DNA of 64,000 bases, from assembly GCA_023954415.1 (NCBI GenBank), contig JAMLIB010000005.1, positions 124,001 to 188,000 of the forward strand, in the 5' to 3' direction. Both the position numbers and the translations under genes were made by a program. Each line of letters starts with the position of its first letter. Position 1 is the first letter of the stretch. This document shows, piece by piece, positions 25,804 to 35,608 of the stretch. The notes beneath the pieces were generated by a model. That model worked only from the letters and a program-made list of their open reading frames with translations. It did not search any database and had not been told where the DNA came from. Source of the stretch: Trueperaceae bacterium (lineage in GTDB: Bacteria > Deinococcota > Deinococci > Deinococcales > Trueperaceae).

Positions 25804-27252
25804 ATGTTGTTCAGGCGTCAACGTGCGCCGGACCCCGGAGCCGCGAAAGCCTCCGCGCAGGAGGCCCTCGCGCGCGGCCAGTACGACGTGGCGTTCGCAG
25901 TCCTCGAGCGCGCCGTGAGCCGCGGTGGGGGCGGTGGTCGCGGCGAGCAGGGTCAGACGTGGCTGCAACTCGCAGCGGTGTACGCCCTCTACGGCGACGA
26001 AGGGCTCGAGAACGGTCAGCCGGCGCTCAGGAGCGCCGTGACCGCCGATCCGAAGCTCGCCGCCCACCCGCTCTACCGCGCCCTCTTCTGGGAGTTCTCC
26101 GCCTACCGGGGCGCGCCCCTGGCCGACGTCAAGCGCGGTCTACGCGAGGTCCCCGAGCACGTTGTGGAGGACGCCCCCGAGTCGTTCGACGGGGTGGCCG
26201 CCTACCACGCGGCCGCCGCGCTCTTCGCCGTCGACGCCGCCAAGAGCGCCAGGCGGAGGTTACGAGCGGTACCCGAGGGCGCGCTGCCCACCTACCTAGA
26301 GTGGCGCCGCTGGTCCTTGCTCGGGCAGTGCTGCGAGACCCTCGGAGAGTGGGAGGAGGCGGCGGAGGCTTTCGCCATGGCGGTCGATCAGGCGCCCGAG
26401 CCGGAGCGCGATGCCGAACGCCTCAGCCTCGCCGGCGCCCAGGTGGAGCTCTTCCGGACGGAGCAGGCCCTCGAGCAGCTCGCCTGCATCGATGCGGACA
26501 GGTTGCCGCCGCCGGAGCGCGCCGTCCACCGCTACCTTCAGGGGCGCGCGCACCTCGACCTCGACAACCCGAACCTCGCCATCGAGTACCTGCGCGAAGC
26601 CGCCATGCTCGACGACTCGACCGCGGAGGCCTCGTACAGCGTCACGTTCGCCACGGCGCAGGCCCTCGCGGCCGCGGGCCGCACCGAGGAGGCGGTCGAC
26701 GCCTACCGTCAGGCCCTCACCGTCGTGCCGGCGGAGCACCGCGCGTACACGCAGCACGAGGCGGCCTACGCCCTCATCGAGAACGACCGCCTCTCCGAGG
26801 CCGAGGCGCTGCTGAGCGAGGTCATCACCGACCCGTCGTACACCCAGAGGGGCGACGCCCTGTCGGACCTGGCCGACGTCCGCTTGAGACGGGGCGAGCT
26901 CGACTCCGCCCACGCCCTGGCGGAGGAAGCGCTCGAGCTCGGCGCCACGGCGCCGGCTTGTATCACCCTCGGCAGCGTCGCGTTCGAGTACTACCGCCTC
27001 GAGGAGGCGGCCTCGTGGTACGAGCAGGCGTTGAGCGCGAGCCAGACGGGCGACCCGTTCTGGGTGGCCGCCCAGCAGATGCTCGCCGACGTCTACGCGC
27101 AGATGGGCGAGGAGTACGCGGCCAGGGTCCTCCTGCACGCCAAGGCCGCCCTCGAGCATACGGAGGCCGGCAGTGAGTGGTACCTGCCCCTCAGGCAGTA
27201 CCTGGACGAGGCCAAGGGTCGCCTGGGCGGCTTCGAGCGCGTCCTCAACTGA
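25804..27252 (+). CDS. Tetratricopeptide-repeat protein
   Basis: A 482-residue soluble protein built of helical TPR-like repeats. Examples are QEALARGQYDVAFAVLERAV near the start, LGEWEEAAEAFAMAVDQAP around residue 180, ALAAAGRTEEAVDAYRQALTV around 290, and YYRLEEAASWYEQALSA around 400. The repeats scaffold protein-protein contacts. There is no signal peptide or membrane segment, and the partner is unknown. The chosen ATG follows a TAGCGT box; an ATG five codons earlier is possible. RqcH starts 18 nt downstream on the same strand, so the two are probably co-transcribed. Confidence 0.75.
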   Translation: MLFRRQRAPDPGAAKASAQEALARGQYDVAFAVLERAVSRGGGGGRGEQGQTWLQLAAVYALYGDEGLENGQPALRSAVTADPKLAAHPLYRALFWEFSAYRGAPLADVKRGLREVPEHVVEDAPESFDGVAAYHAAAALFAVDAAKSARRRLRAVPEGALPTYLEWRRWSLLGQCCETLGEWEEAAEAFAMAVDQAPEPERDAERLSLAGAQVELFRTEQALEQLACIDADRLPPPERAVHRYLQGRAHLDLDNPNLAIEYLREAAMLDDSTAEASYSVTFATAQALAAAGRTEEAVDAYRQALTVVPAEHRAYTQHEAAYALIENDRLSEAEALLSEVITDPSYTQRGDALSDLADVRLRRGELDSAHALAEEALELGATAPACITLGSVAFEYYRLEEAASWYEQALSASQTGDPFWVAAQQMLADVYAQMGEEYAARVLLHAKAALEHTEAGSEWYLPLRQYLDEAKGRLGGFERVLN

Positions 27253-27270
27253 CGCTGCCCGGTCACTGAC

Positions 27271-28863
27271 GTGGAAGGCCTTCTCATCGCCGAGCAGCTG
27301 CGCCTCCTCGAGCCGCTGTTGCCCGCCGCGCGCCTCGCCTGGTCGTTCCCGGACGACCGCACGGCCGTCCTGCCGCTGGCCGGCGGCACCTCCCTGTGGC
27401 TCTGCAGCCGACCGCCGCGACCGTACGTGGCGCTGCGCTCCGGCGCGCCGGACCCCTCCAGGGCGCGGACGCCCTTCCAGCAGCAGTTGGCGGCGCGCGC
27501 CGTCGGCCCCCTGGTCGCAGCCTCGCAGCCGGGCAAGGACCGCGTCCTGCGCCTCACCTTCGGACCGTCGGAAGGGTTCGTGCCCGTGCGTGGGGTCGAG
27601 GTGATCGTCGAGCTGACCGGCCGCAACGCGAACGTCGTGCTCGTGGACGATGGGCTGGTCATCGGGGTCGAACGGCAGGTGCTCGCGGAGAGGAACCGCT
27701 ACCGCGAGCTGCGCGTCGGCCTGAGCTACCGACCGCCGCCCCCGTACTCGAAGCTGGACCCGGTGGGAGCGACGGCGGCGGACGTCGAGCGCTCCCTAGC
27801 GGGCCGCCGGATCGGCGAGGCCGGGTCTGTGATAGACGGGGTCGGTCCGGAACTCCTCGCCGCCTTGCGCTCGGCGGCGGCCAACCGGGGCGTCGAGACG
27901 GCCCCGCTGGCGGGGGAGACGCTGCGCAGCGCAGCCGCCCTGGTGCTGGAGCTGGCCGCGGACCCTGGCGCGTTCCTGGAACGGTGGGTGGGGGCGGGCG
28001 ACCCCATGCTCACCGCCACGGCCGAGCGGCAGGCCAGGGCCAGGGAGCGGCTGCAGCGCCTGCTCGAGAAGGAGCTGGAGCTGGCCCGCCGCAAGCTCGG
28101 CGACGCCCGCGCGGCGGTCGCGGCCGGCGAGGCGGCGGCCGAACTGCGAGCGGAGGGCGACCTCCTCCTCGCCAGGGCGGCGGCGGTGCCCGTAGGCGCC
28201 AAGACCGTGCGCCTGGCCGGTTACGACGGCAACGACGTCGAGCTGACCCTCGACCCACGCCTCGATGCCGCCGCCAACGCGCGCCTGCGCTACGACAAGG
28301 CCCGCAGGCGCACGGCGCGCGCCAAGCGCGCGGCGGAGCAGCTGGGCGCGCTCGAGGCCGGCGTCGCCGCGGCGGAGGCGGACCTGGAGGCGCTCCCGCG
28401 CCTGGCCCCCGCCGCCGTTACGGCGCGCCTGAGGGCCGCCGAGCGCGGGGCGTCCGTCGCGGCCAAGGCCGCAGGTCCGGGCATCCGCTTCAGGGGCCCG
28501 CACGGCTTCGAGGTCGTGGTGGGCCGTAACGCGCGGGACAACGACGAGGTGACGTTCGCGCTCGCCAAGAGCCGCGACCTGTGGCTCCACGCGCAAGGCT
28601 ACCGAGGCTCTCACGTGCTGGTGAGGAGCGGCGGCAAGGAGATCCCGTTCGACACCGTGCTCTTCGCGGCGCGGCTGGCGGCCGGCTACTCGGAGGCGAA
28701 GCGTGAGGACCGGGTAGCGGTGGACTACACGGAGCGCAAGAACGTGTGGCGCCAGAAGGGCGGACCGCCTGGCGCCGTCAACTTCAGCCGGCACCGCACG
28801 GTCGTGGTTGCGCCGGCGCGCGACGACGCGGCGGCCTCGGCGACCGAGCGGGGGCGGCCCTAG
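27271..28863 (+). CDS. rqcH: RqcH/NFACT family ribosome quality-control protein
   Basis: A 530-residue NFACT protein (bacterial Rqc2/NEMF homologue, also annotated as fibronectin-binding FbpA). The NFACT-N domain (about 1-210) opens with EGLLIAEQLRLLEPLL; two helix-hairpin and coiled-coil regions (about 230-410) follow; the NFACT-R domain (about 415-515) carries GPHGFEVVVGRNARDNDEVTF, DLWLHAQGYRGSHVLVR and KKNVW-type residues (RKNVWRQKGGPPGAVNF). Such proteins bind stalled 50S subunits and add C-terminal Ala tails. The start is GTG. Its TAG stop overlaps the fba stop on the other strand in a shared CTAG. Confidence 0.88.
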   Translation: MEGLLIAEQLRLLEPLLPAARLAWSFPDDRTAVLPLAGGTSLWLCSRPPRPYVALRSGAPDPSRARTPFQQQLAARAVGPLVAASQPGKDRVLRLTFGPSEGFVPVRGVEVIVELTGRNANVVLVDDGLVIGVERQVLAERNRYRELRVGLSYRPPPPYSKLDPVGATAADVERSLAGRRIGEAGSVIDGVGPELLAALRSAAANRGVETAPLAGETLRSAAALVLELAADPGAFLERWVGAGDPMLTATAERQARARERLQRLLEKELELARRKLGDARAAVAAGEAAAELRAEGDLLLARAAAVPVGAKTVRLAGYDGNDVELTLDPRLDAAANARLRYDKARRRTARAKRAAEQLGALEAGVAAAEADLEALPRLAPAAVTARLRAAERGASVAAKAAGPGIRFRGPHGFEVVVGRNARDNDEVTFALAKSRDLWLHAQGYRGSHVLVRSGGKEIPFDTVLFAARLAAGYSEAKREDRVAVDYTERKNVWRQKGGPPGAVNFSRHRTVVVAPARDDAAASATERGRP

Positions 28864-29780
28864 GCCCTGCCCGCCGAGCCGAAGACGTGCATGCGCTCGG
28901 CCACCACGCGCTTCATCTCGTCGCGCGCCGGGCCGAGGATCTTCCGCGGGTCGAACTCCTCCGGCTTGCTTGCCAGCACCTCGCGGACGCGCGTGGTGAG
29001 CGCCAGCCTCAGGTCGGTGTCGGTGTTGATCTTGGCGATCCCCTCGGTGACGGCCTGGCGCACGTCGTCCTCGTGGATGCCTATGGCGTCGCCCATGACG
29101 CCGCCGGCCGCGCGGAACCGCTCGACGAGCGCCGTGGGGACGCCGGACGCCCCGTGCATGACGAGCGGTTGGGGCAGCACCGCGGCGATGGCCCGCAAGC
29201 GCGCGTGGTCGATGAACGGCCGCCCCTTGCCCTTGAAGGCGCCGTGCGAGGTGCCGATGGCGACCGCCAGGTAGTCTGCGCCCGATTCGCTCATGAACCG
29301 CTCGGCCTCGACCGGGTTCGTTAGGGTGGCGTCCTCTGCGCTGACGTTGACGTGCTCCTCGATGCCGCCCAGGCGACCGATCTCCGCCTCGACGGTGACG
29401 CCGACCGCGTGGGCCGCCTCGACGACGCGCTTCGTCTCGGCCACGTTCGTGGCCTCGTCGGCGTGCGACATGTCGATCATCACGGACGTGAAGCCCAGCC
29501 GGATGGCGCGCATGCAGGAGGCGAAGCTCGAGCCGTGGTCGAGGTGGATCGCGACCGGTACCTTCGCTCCACCGCCCAAGTACTTGCAGATCTCGACGAG
29601 CGCGGGTCCGCCGAACTTCAACGCGCCTTCCGAGAGCGCGAGCATGACCGGGCTGCGCGCTTCCTCGGCTGCCTCGATGATCGCCTGCGTGATCTCGAGG
29701 TCGTTCGTGTTGAAGGCGCCAACGCCGTAACCGCCGGCGCGAGCTGCCGCGAGGATCTCTAGGCCCGTGACTAGTCCCAT
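28860..29780 (-). CDS. fba: Class II fructose-bisphosphate aldolase
   Basis: A 306-residue zinc-dependent aldolase (fructose 1,6-bisphosphate to glyceraldehyde 3-phosphate and dihydroxyacetone phosphate). It shows GAFNTNDLE, the active-site block IHLDHGSS (D81, H82), the zinc-ligand region GTSHGAFKGKG, VMHGASGVP, and KINTDTDLRLA. The length and motifs match the FbaA/Thermus-type enzymes. The ATG at 29780 is preceded by a perfect TATAAT box with a 6-nt gap, the strongest -10 element here, consistent with high leaderless expression. Confidence 0.96.
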   Translation of the reverse strand: MGLVTGLEILAAARAGGYGVGAFNTNDLEITQAIIEAAEEARSPVMLALSEGALKFGGPALVEICKYLGGGAKVPVAIHLDHGSSFASCMRAIRLGFTSVMIDMSHADEATNVAETKRVVEAAHAVGVTVEAEIGRLGGIEEHVNVSAEDATLTNPVEAERFMSESGADYLAVAIGTSHGAFKGKGRPFIDHARLRAIAAVLPQPLVMHGASGVPTALVERFRAAGGVMGDAIGIHEDDVRQAVTEGIAKINTDTDLRLALTTRVREVLASKPEEFDPRKILGPARDEMKRVVAERMHVFGSAGRA

Positions 29781-29786
29781 GCCGGG

Positions 29787-29792
29787 ATTATA
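29787..29792 (-). promoter_or_regulatory. fba leaderless -10 box (TATAAT)
   Basis: Exact TATAAT on the minus strand, 6 nt before the ATG. GCCGGG (29781-29786) and CCCGGC (29802-29807) flank it as a 6-bp dyad, a possible operator. No TTGACA-like -35 is seen. Confidence 0.7.
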
Positions 29793-29840
29793 CGGTCGCC
29801 TCCCGGCTTCAGGGACGGCACCCCGGGCGAGGGCGGGGAA

Positions 29841-30158
29841 TCAGGCGGCGCCGGGGCCGCTCTCCTCCTCAGGCTCGGAGCCGGTCCGGTCGACGGTCTT
29901 CGGAGGCGGAGTCGACCGACCGCTGAGGAAGCCGCCGAGGCCGGCGAGGAGGAGAGCGATGAGCAGCGTCGCCGGCTCCTCCCGGTCGAAGGCGATGAGC
30001 GCGAGCAGCAGCAGGAGCGACGCTCCTATGCGGGTCACGAACGCGGCGCGGCCACGCAGGCCACGCGCCGGGTCGAACGTCAGCACGTGCGTCGCCATGT
30101 ACGTGATCAGCAGGACGATGAAGTAGACCCAGACCGGGATGGAGCTCAGTACGCCCAT
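29841..30158 (-). CDS. Small membrane protein, unrecognised
   Basis: A 105-residue protein with three hydrophobic segments (about 8-26, 45-57, 62-80) and a charged Pro/Glu-rich tail (STPPPKTVDRTGSEPEEESG). No family is recognised. The ATG at 30158 overlaps the end of mqnB by 13 nt, making it the last gene of the gltX-ftsY-mqnB operon. Placement after a futalosine hydrolase does not by itself suggest a function. Confidence 0.6.
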   Translation of the reverse strand: MGVLSSIPVWVYFIVLLITYMATHVLTFDPARGLRGRAAFVTRIGASLLLLLALIAFDREEPATLLIALLLAGLGGFLSGRSTPPPKTVDRTGSEPEEESGPGAA

Positions 30159-30943
30159 CGGACGGTCACCTCCCTCGGCTCGCGGCCACGCGACGCCGCC
30201 ACGGCGGTCACGACGAGCGCGGCCGCCGCGCAGGCGTTCTCGATGGCCTCGGCGATGCGCCAGGCGCTCTTGTCGCGCACGCCGACGACGTTGCTCACCG
30301 CGCGCAGCTCCACGAAGGGGACGCCGTGCGCGACGGCCACCTGGGCCACGGCGGCGCCCTCCATCGACTCGACGGCGGCCCCGTGACGAAGCTCGAGCAT
30401 GCGCGCCCGCTCGGGGCTCCCCGTGACGGCCTCGCCCGTGGCGAACGGCAGGGCCGTGGCCCCCGCCGCGGTCGCGGCGCTCGTGGCGAGGGCGTGGTCG
30501 AGCTCGATCCGGTTGTAGGTCGGCGGCTCGGTGGCGAGGAGGGGGAAGCCGATGGACTCGAGGCCCTGCCAGGCGGCCCCTTCGCCAACCCCGCTGTCGA
30601 GGTGCGTCTCGCTCGTCGCCACCGCCACCGCGCCGAGCGCCAGCCCCGAACCCGGGTAGGCTCCGGCTATCCCGACGAGGACGACGTGGCTCGGGCGCAC
30701 GGTCGAAAGCGCGACCGCCGTTCCGGCCGCGGCGTTCACCTTGCCGATGCCCGTGCTGGCCAGGGCGACGCCCACGCCGGCTAGGCGGCCGTACGTCACG
30801 TCCCACCAAGGGGCCGGGGGGCGCTGCGCGCTCGCGAAGGGGGCCGTCCGCGCTTGGCCGCTCGGTTCGGCCAGGAGCGCGCGGAGCGGCGCGAGCTCGC
30901 CCGCCGTGGCGCTCAGCACGAGCACGGGGCCGTTGGCGCCCAC
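30146..30943 (-). CDS. mqnB: Futalosine hydrolase
   Basis: A 265-residue nucleoside phosphorylase/MTAN-fold protein. The pattern GIGKVNAAAGTA, VGIAGAYPGSGLALGAVAVA, AVESMEGAAVAQVA and LRAVSNVVGVRDKSAW fits MqnB, which cleaves the purine base from futalosine in the alternative menaquinone pathway. The closest alternative is 5'-methylthioadenosine nucleosidase, but AYPGSGL and the wide spacing favour MqnB. The start is GTG 9 nt after the ftsY stop. Members of Deinococcota use this route for menaquinone. Other mqn genes are not in the window. Confidence 0.8.
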   Translation of the reverse strand: MGANGPVLVLSATAGELAPLRALLAEPSGQARTAPFASAQRPPAPWWDVTYGRLAGVGVALASTGIGKVNAAAGTAVALSTVRPSHVVLVGIAGAYPGSGLALGAVAVATSETHLDSGVGEGAAWQGLESIGFPLLATEPPTYNRIELDHALATSAATAAGATALPFATGEAVTGSPERARMLELRHGAAVESMEGAAVAQVAVAHGVPFVELRAVSNVVGVRDKSAWRIAEAIENACAAAALVVTAVAASRGREPREVTVRWAY

Positions 30944-30952
30944 CCTAGGGCC

Positions 30953-31884
<932 letters not shown>

Positions 31885-31888
<4 letters not shown>

Positions 31889-33465
31889 CTGCTGCCTTTA
31901 CCCCCTGCCGCAGCCGCCTCGGGCGGGGCACCGACGCTCTTGACCCGGCTCTTGCGCGCCTCCTCGGCGGCCGCCTTGCGCGCCTTCTCCTCCTCGAGCA
32001 GCCTCTGCGGATCGTCGTCCGGGAGGCCGGCGTCGATGAACGTGAGCGCCTGGCCGATGCGCTTCAACGACTCGCGCTTGCCGAGGATGACGATGAGGTC
32101 CGTGACGCCGGGGGCGTTGGTCGTGCCTGTGAGGGCGGCGCGCAGGGGCATGAGCACCTTGCCCATCGGGACGGCCTGCTCTTGCACGTAGTCCCTCAGC
32201 ATGTCGTCAACGCCGTCGTAGTCGAAGAACTCCAGGATGGACAGCTCGCGTTCGATGTCCTGCAGGAACGTCTGGCCGGACGCGAGCTGCTTGCGGGCGG
32301 ACTCGTCGTAGCGGAGCGTCTCCCTGAAGAAGTAGCCGGCCTGGTCGACGAGCTCGACGAGCGTCTCGGCGCGCGGGCGCAGGACGTCGATGACGTCGAG
32401 GAGGTAGTCCTCGTCGGAGCAGTCGTACCCCTCGTCCTCGAGGAGCGGCTTGGCGCGCTCGGCCACCTCCTCGAGCGGCAGGATGTCGCGCAAGTACTTG
32501 GCGTTGAAACTGCGCAGCTTCTTGAGGTCGAAGACGGGTCCGCCGAGCGATACCCGGTCGATGTCGAACTCCGCGGTCATGTCCTTCACCCCGAAGTACT
32601 CGCGCCCGTCCGGCATGCTCCAGCCCATGTTGGCCAGGAAGTTGAGGAGCGCCTCGGGCAGGAAGCCCTGCTGGCGGTAGGAGTCGACGGACGTGTCGAG
32701 CTTGCGCTTACTGACCTTGCTGCGGTCGGGGTTGCGGAGGAGCGGCATGTGTATGAACTCGGGCAGGTCCCAGCCGAAAGCCCGGTAGAGGAGGACGTGG
32801 ATGGGGGTGCTCGTCACCCACTCCTCCGCGCGGATCACGTGGGTGACGCCCATCAGGTGATCGTCGACGACGTTGGCGAGGTGGTAGGTGGGGTAACCGT
32901 CGCTCTTCATGAGGACCGGGTCGCGGATCTCGCTGTTCGGGATCGTGACGTCGCCGCGCAACCGGTCGCGGAAGGTGGTGGCGCCCTCGTCGGCGGTCAT
33001 CAGTCTCACGACGTTCGGCTCGCCCGCGGCGTGGCGGCGGGCCTGCTCGGCAGGGGGCAGGTCGCGGCCTCGGCCGTCGTAGCCGATCGGTTTGCCGAGG
33101 CGCTTCTGCTCGAGGCGCATGGCCTCGATCTCCTCGGCGGTCTCGAAGGCGCGGTAAGCGCGGCCGGCGGCTAGCAGCTCCTCGACATGCGCGTGATAGA
33201 CGGCGAGGCGCTCGCTCTGGCGGTACGGGCCGTTGGGGCCACCGACCTCGGGGCTCTCGTCCGGCTGGAGCCCGAGCCAGGCGAACATCTCGAGGATGCG
33301 GGCCTCGGCGCCGGCCTGGTAACGCTGGCGGTCGGTGTCCTCGAGCCGGAAGATGAAGCGCCCACCGTGCCGCCGCGCGAACACGTAGTTGAACAGTCCT
33401 ATATAGGCAGTGCCGACGTGAGGGTCTCCTGTCGGCGACGGTGCGATCCTGGTGACGACTTCCAT
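31885..33465 (-). CDS. gltX: Glutamyl-tRNA synthetase
   Basis: A 526-residue class I ligase charging tRNA-Glu, and possibly tRNA-Gln if non-discriminating. The HIGH equivalent lies in RIAPSPTGDPHVGTAYIGL, and the KMSKS equivalent is DRSKVSKRKLDTSV. The C-terminal anticodon-binding domain is followed by a Lys/Ala-rich tail. ATG at 33465 is chosen over an ATG 23 codons upstream because an AGGAGG ribosome-binding site lies 7 nt before it and a TATGAT -10 box is about 22 nt before. It leads the operon gltX-ftsY-mqnB-small membrane protein. Confidence 0.95.
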
Positions 33466-33492
33466 GGAGGCGCCTCCTATCCCGGCATCATA
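33466..33492 (-). promoter_or_regulatory. gltX promoter and strong ribosome-binding site
   Basis: TATGAT (33487-33492) then AGGAGG (33473-33478), 7 nt before the ATG. The 12-nt stretch GGAGGCGCCTCC just before the ATG is self-complementary and can fold as GGAG-GCGC-CTCC, hiding the ribosome-binding site. Confidence 0.6.
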
Positions 33493-33622
33493 GCCCAGTG
33501 CGCTCGCAGCGCTTGCATCGCTCATGTGGCTCATGCGCGTCCCCGGCGGGGTTTCAGCGCACCTTACGCTCGGCGGCCGGACCGCCCGGACGGGGGGTCG
33601 GTGCCGGCGACGCGCTCGAGTC

Positions 33623-34426
33623 TTAACGCACGAAGGCCAAGTATGCCAGCGTGAAGGCGGAGACGGCCCAGAGGTAAGGGGAGAAGACCCTGAACCGCCC
33701 GCGCTTGAGCACGGTGAAGACGAGGAGCAGCGCGCCGTAGCCCACGGCGAAGGACGCGCCGAGCATCGTGAGCAGCGGCCCCAGCTCGACGTCGGCGTCC
33801 AGCACGTCCTTGGCGCCGAGGACCGTGACGCCGAGCGAGACGACCAGGTACATGAGGAAGGAGAGACGGGGAGTGAGCGCCTTGTCGACGCCGCGCCACA
33901 ACAGCGCCGCGATGGTGGAGCCGCTTCGCGAGATGCCCGGGACGACGGCCAACCCCTGGACGACGCCGGCGACGAGCGCGTCGAGGAAGGTGACCTGCCG
34001 CACCTCGTGCTTCGGGCCGGAACGGGGGGCGAACCACAGCACGAACCCGGTGACGGCGAGGGCGATGGCGACGGGCAGGGGGCTGTTGAGCCGCTCGAAC
34101 ACGGGCTTGACGAGCAGGGCGATCGTCGCCGTCGGGACCGAGCCCACGACGATGAGCAGCGCGAGGCGCCAACCCGGCTCGCGCCGCGCCGCGCCGGAGC
34201 CGAGGCCGCGGAGAAAGCCCCCGAGCGCCGTCCTCACGTCGCGCCACAAGAAGACCAGCACGGCGAGGAGCGTGCCGGTGTTCGTGGCGATGTCGACGTA
34301 GAGGGGGAGCGAGTCGCCCCAGCCGAGGAAGTAGTGCGCGAGCACCAAGTGGCCGGAGCTGGAGACCGGCAGGAACTCCGTGAGACCCTGCACTATTCCC
34401 AGGACGAGCGCTTGCGGAGTCGTCAT
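33623..34426 (-). CDS. uppP: Undecaprenyl-diphosphatase (UppP/BacA)
   Basis: A 267-residue integral membrane phosphatase that recycles undecaprenyl pyrophosphate for cell-wall synthesis and confers bacitracin tolerance. The two signature motifs are present: GLTEFLPVSSSGHL (about 14-27, E17 and H26) and PGISRSGST in the second half. Six to eight membrane helices are visible. The ATG at 34426 has an AGGTG ribosome-binding site 5 nt upstream. It lies between rpsI and gltX on the same strand, with gaps of about 150 nt on each side, so it is probably its own unit. Confidence 0.94.
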   Translation of the reverse strand: MTTPQALVLGIVQGLTEFLPVSSSGHLVLAHYFLGWGDSLPLYVDIATNTGTLLAVLVFLWRDVRTALGGFLRGLGSGAARREPGWRLALLIVVGSVPTATIALLVKPVFERLNSPLPVAIALAVTGFVLWFAPRSGPKHEVRQVTFLDALVAGVVQGLAVVPGISRSGSTIAALLWRGVDKALTPRLSFLMYLVVSLGVTVLGAKDVLDADVELGPLLTMLGASFAVGYGALLLVFTVLKRGRFRVFSPYLWAVSAFTLAYLAFVR

Positions 34427-34578
34427 ACGAGCACCTCGCTGGCTCCCCGGTCACCGGCCGCCTCGGGCCGGCAACGGGAGCGGTGGGCTAAGAAGAAGCG
34501 AGGCGCCTGTGGCGCCTCGCAGCCTTTCGAGAGCGGTGGCCAAGGGCTTGCCCGTACGGGAGCCCGTCGGCCTCGAGC

Positions 34579-34965
34579 TCAGCGCTTGCTGTACTGGGGC
34601 GCGCGCCTGGACTTCTTGAGGCCGTAGAGCTTGCGCTCGACGATACGCGCGTCGCGGGTGAGGTGGCCCTTGTCCTTGAGGACCGGACGGTAGTTGGGGT
34701 CGACCTTGAGCAGGGCGCGCGCGACGCCGAGCTTGATGGCGTCCGCCTGCCCACTCGGGCCGCCGCCCTTGACGGTGATGTAAGCGTCGTAGCGGCCGGC
34801 GGTGTTCGTGTCCTTCAGCGGCTCGAGGGCCTGGACCCCGACGAGGATGCCGCGGAAGTACTCCTGGAACTCACGGCCGTTGACGGAGATGCGGCCGTTG
34901 CCAGGACGAAGGAAGACGCGTGCGACGGCTTCCTTGCGGCGCCCGGTACCGTAGAACTGTTCCAT
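34579..34965 (-). CDS. rpsI: 30S ribosomal protein S9
   Basis: A 128-residue S9, beginning with [21 protein letters not shown] and ending with the conserved basic tail [14 protein letters not shown] that reaches the P site. [24 protein letters not shown] is the family core. The ATG overlaps the rplM stop by one base (TGATG), so the two are translated in tandem as in most bacteria. Confidence 0.98.
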   Translation of the reverse strand: MEQFYGTGRRKEAVARVFLRPGNGRISVNGREFQEYFRGILVGVQALEPLKDTNTAGRYDAYITVKGGGPSGQADAIKLGVARALLKVDPNYRPVLKDKGHLTRDARIVERKLYGLKKSRRAPQYSKR

Positions 34966-35390
34966 CAAGCCAACTCCAACTTCTTGGGCTGCTGAGCGTG
35001 GTGCGGGTGGGCCTCGCCGGCGTAGACCTTGAGGCGGCGGATGAGACGCCGTCCCATGCGGGTCTTGGGGAGCATGCCCCACACCGCGTGCTCGAGCACG
35101 CGCACGGGGTGCTTGTCGAGCATCTCGCGCGCCGTGGTCTCCTTCAGACCGCCCTGGTAGCCCGTGTAGCGGCGGTACACCTTCTGATCCAGCTTGCGGC
35201 CGGTGAACTCCACCTTGTCCGCGTTGATCACGATGACGAAGTCGCCACCCGGCTGGTTGGGCGTGTAGCTGGGCTTGTGCTTGCCCTTCAACACGGTGGC
35301 GATCTGGGTAGCGAGCCTGCCCACGCGCTGACCGGCCGCGTCTATCACGACCCAGTCGTGGTTGAGCTCGTTGGGGAAGTACGTCTTCAC
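34965..35390 (-). CDS. rplM: 50S ribosomal protein L13
   Basis: A 141-residue L13 with [50 protein letters not shown] and [28 protein letters not shown] at 35390 (giving [13 protein letters not shown]) matches the usual family N terminus; other in-frame GTG codons lie upstream. A ribosome-binding AAGGA is 10 nt before it. The message starts at a TAGTCT box and has a leader of about 60 nt containing a 9-bp hairpin, unlike the leaderless genes around it. Confidence 0.97.
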   Translation of the reverse strand: MKTYFPNELNHDWVVIDAAGQRVGRLATQIATVLKGKHKPSYTPNQPGGDFVIVINADKVEFTGRKLDQKVYRRYTGYQGGLKETTAREMLDKHPVRVLEHAVWGMLPKTRMGRRLIRRLKVYAGEAHPHHAQQPKKLELA

Positions 35391-35412
35391 GTTGGTCACG
35401 TCCTTGCTAAGG

Positions 35413-35442
35413 GCTTTGCCGGCATGATCGGGGCGGCAAAAC
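35413..35442 (-). promoter_or_regulatory. rplM leader hairpin
   Basis: On the minus strand, GTTTTGCCG pairs with CGGCAAAGC (9 bp, one G-U) across a 12-nt loop in the rplM 5' leader. It is possibly an autoregulatory L13 or L13-S9 site. It does not match a leader family that I can confirm by eye. Confidence 0.45.
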
Positions 35443-35457
35443 TTGAAGCCAAAAGTG

Positions 35458-35463
35458 AGACTA
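35458..35463 (-). promoter_or_regulatory. rplM-rpsI -10 box
   Basis: TAGTCT on the minus strand about 67 nt before the rplM GTG. It gives the r-protein operon a structured leader. Confidence 0.45.
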
Positions 35464-35535
35464 GCACGGCGGCGCGGCCGTTGTATAGGCCGCCCGGCGA
35501 CGGCGCGGCGGGCGCGGCCCCGCCGGCCCAAGGGC

Positions 35536-35541
35536 TAAGAT
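35536..35541 (+). promoter_or_regulatory. Acylase operon -10 box
   Basis: TAAGAT, 68 nt before the acylase ATG. Eight nt after it stands ATG TGA, a start-stop pair at 35550-35555 at leaderless spacing. Confidence 0.4.
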
Positions 35542-35570
35542 GCCCTGAGATGTGAGTTCGAGGTCGTCGA

Positions 35571-35593
35571 GCCACGCGCAAGAGCCGCGTGGC
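35571..35593 (+). promoter_or_regulatory. Leader hairpin before the acylase gene
   Basis: GCCACGCG (35571-35578) and CGCGTGGC (35586-35593), perfect 8-bp stem with a 7-nt loop, ending 5 nt before the GGAG ribosome-binding site. It could modulate initiation. Confidence 0.4.
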
Positions 35594-35608
35594 GTATCGG
35601 AGTCGCCT

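Noticed and set aside
33541-33554. CCCC-GGC-GGGG-TTT terminator between gltX and uppP
   Set aside because: A 4-bp stem with a 3-nt loop, and no gene on that strand ends there.
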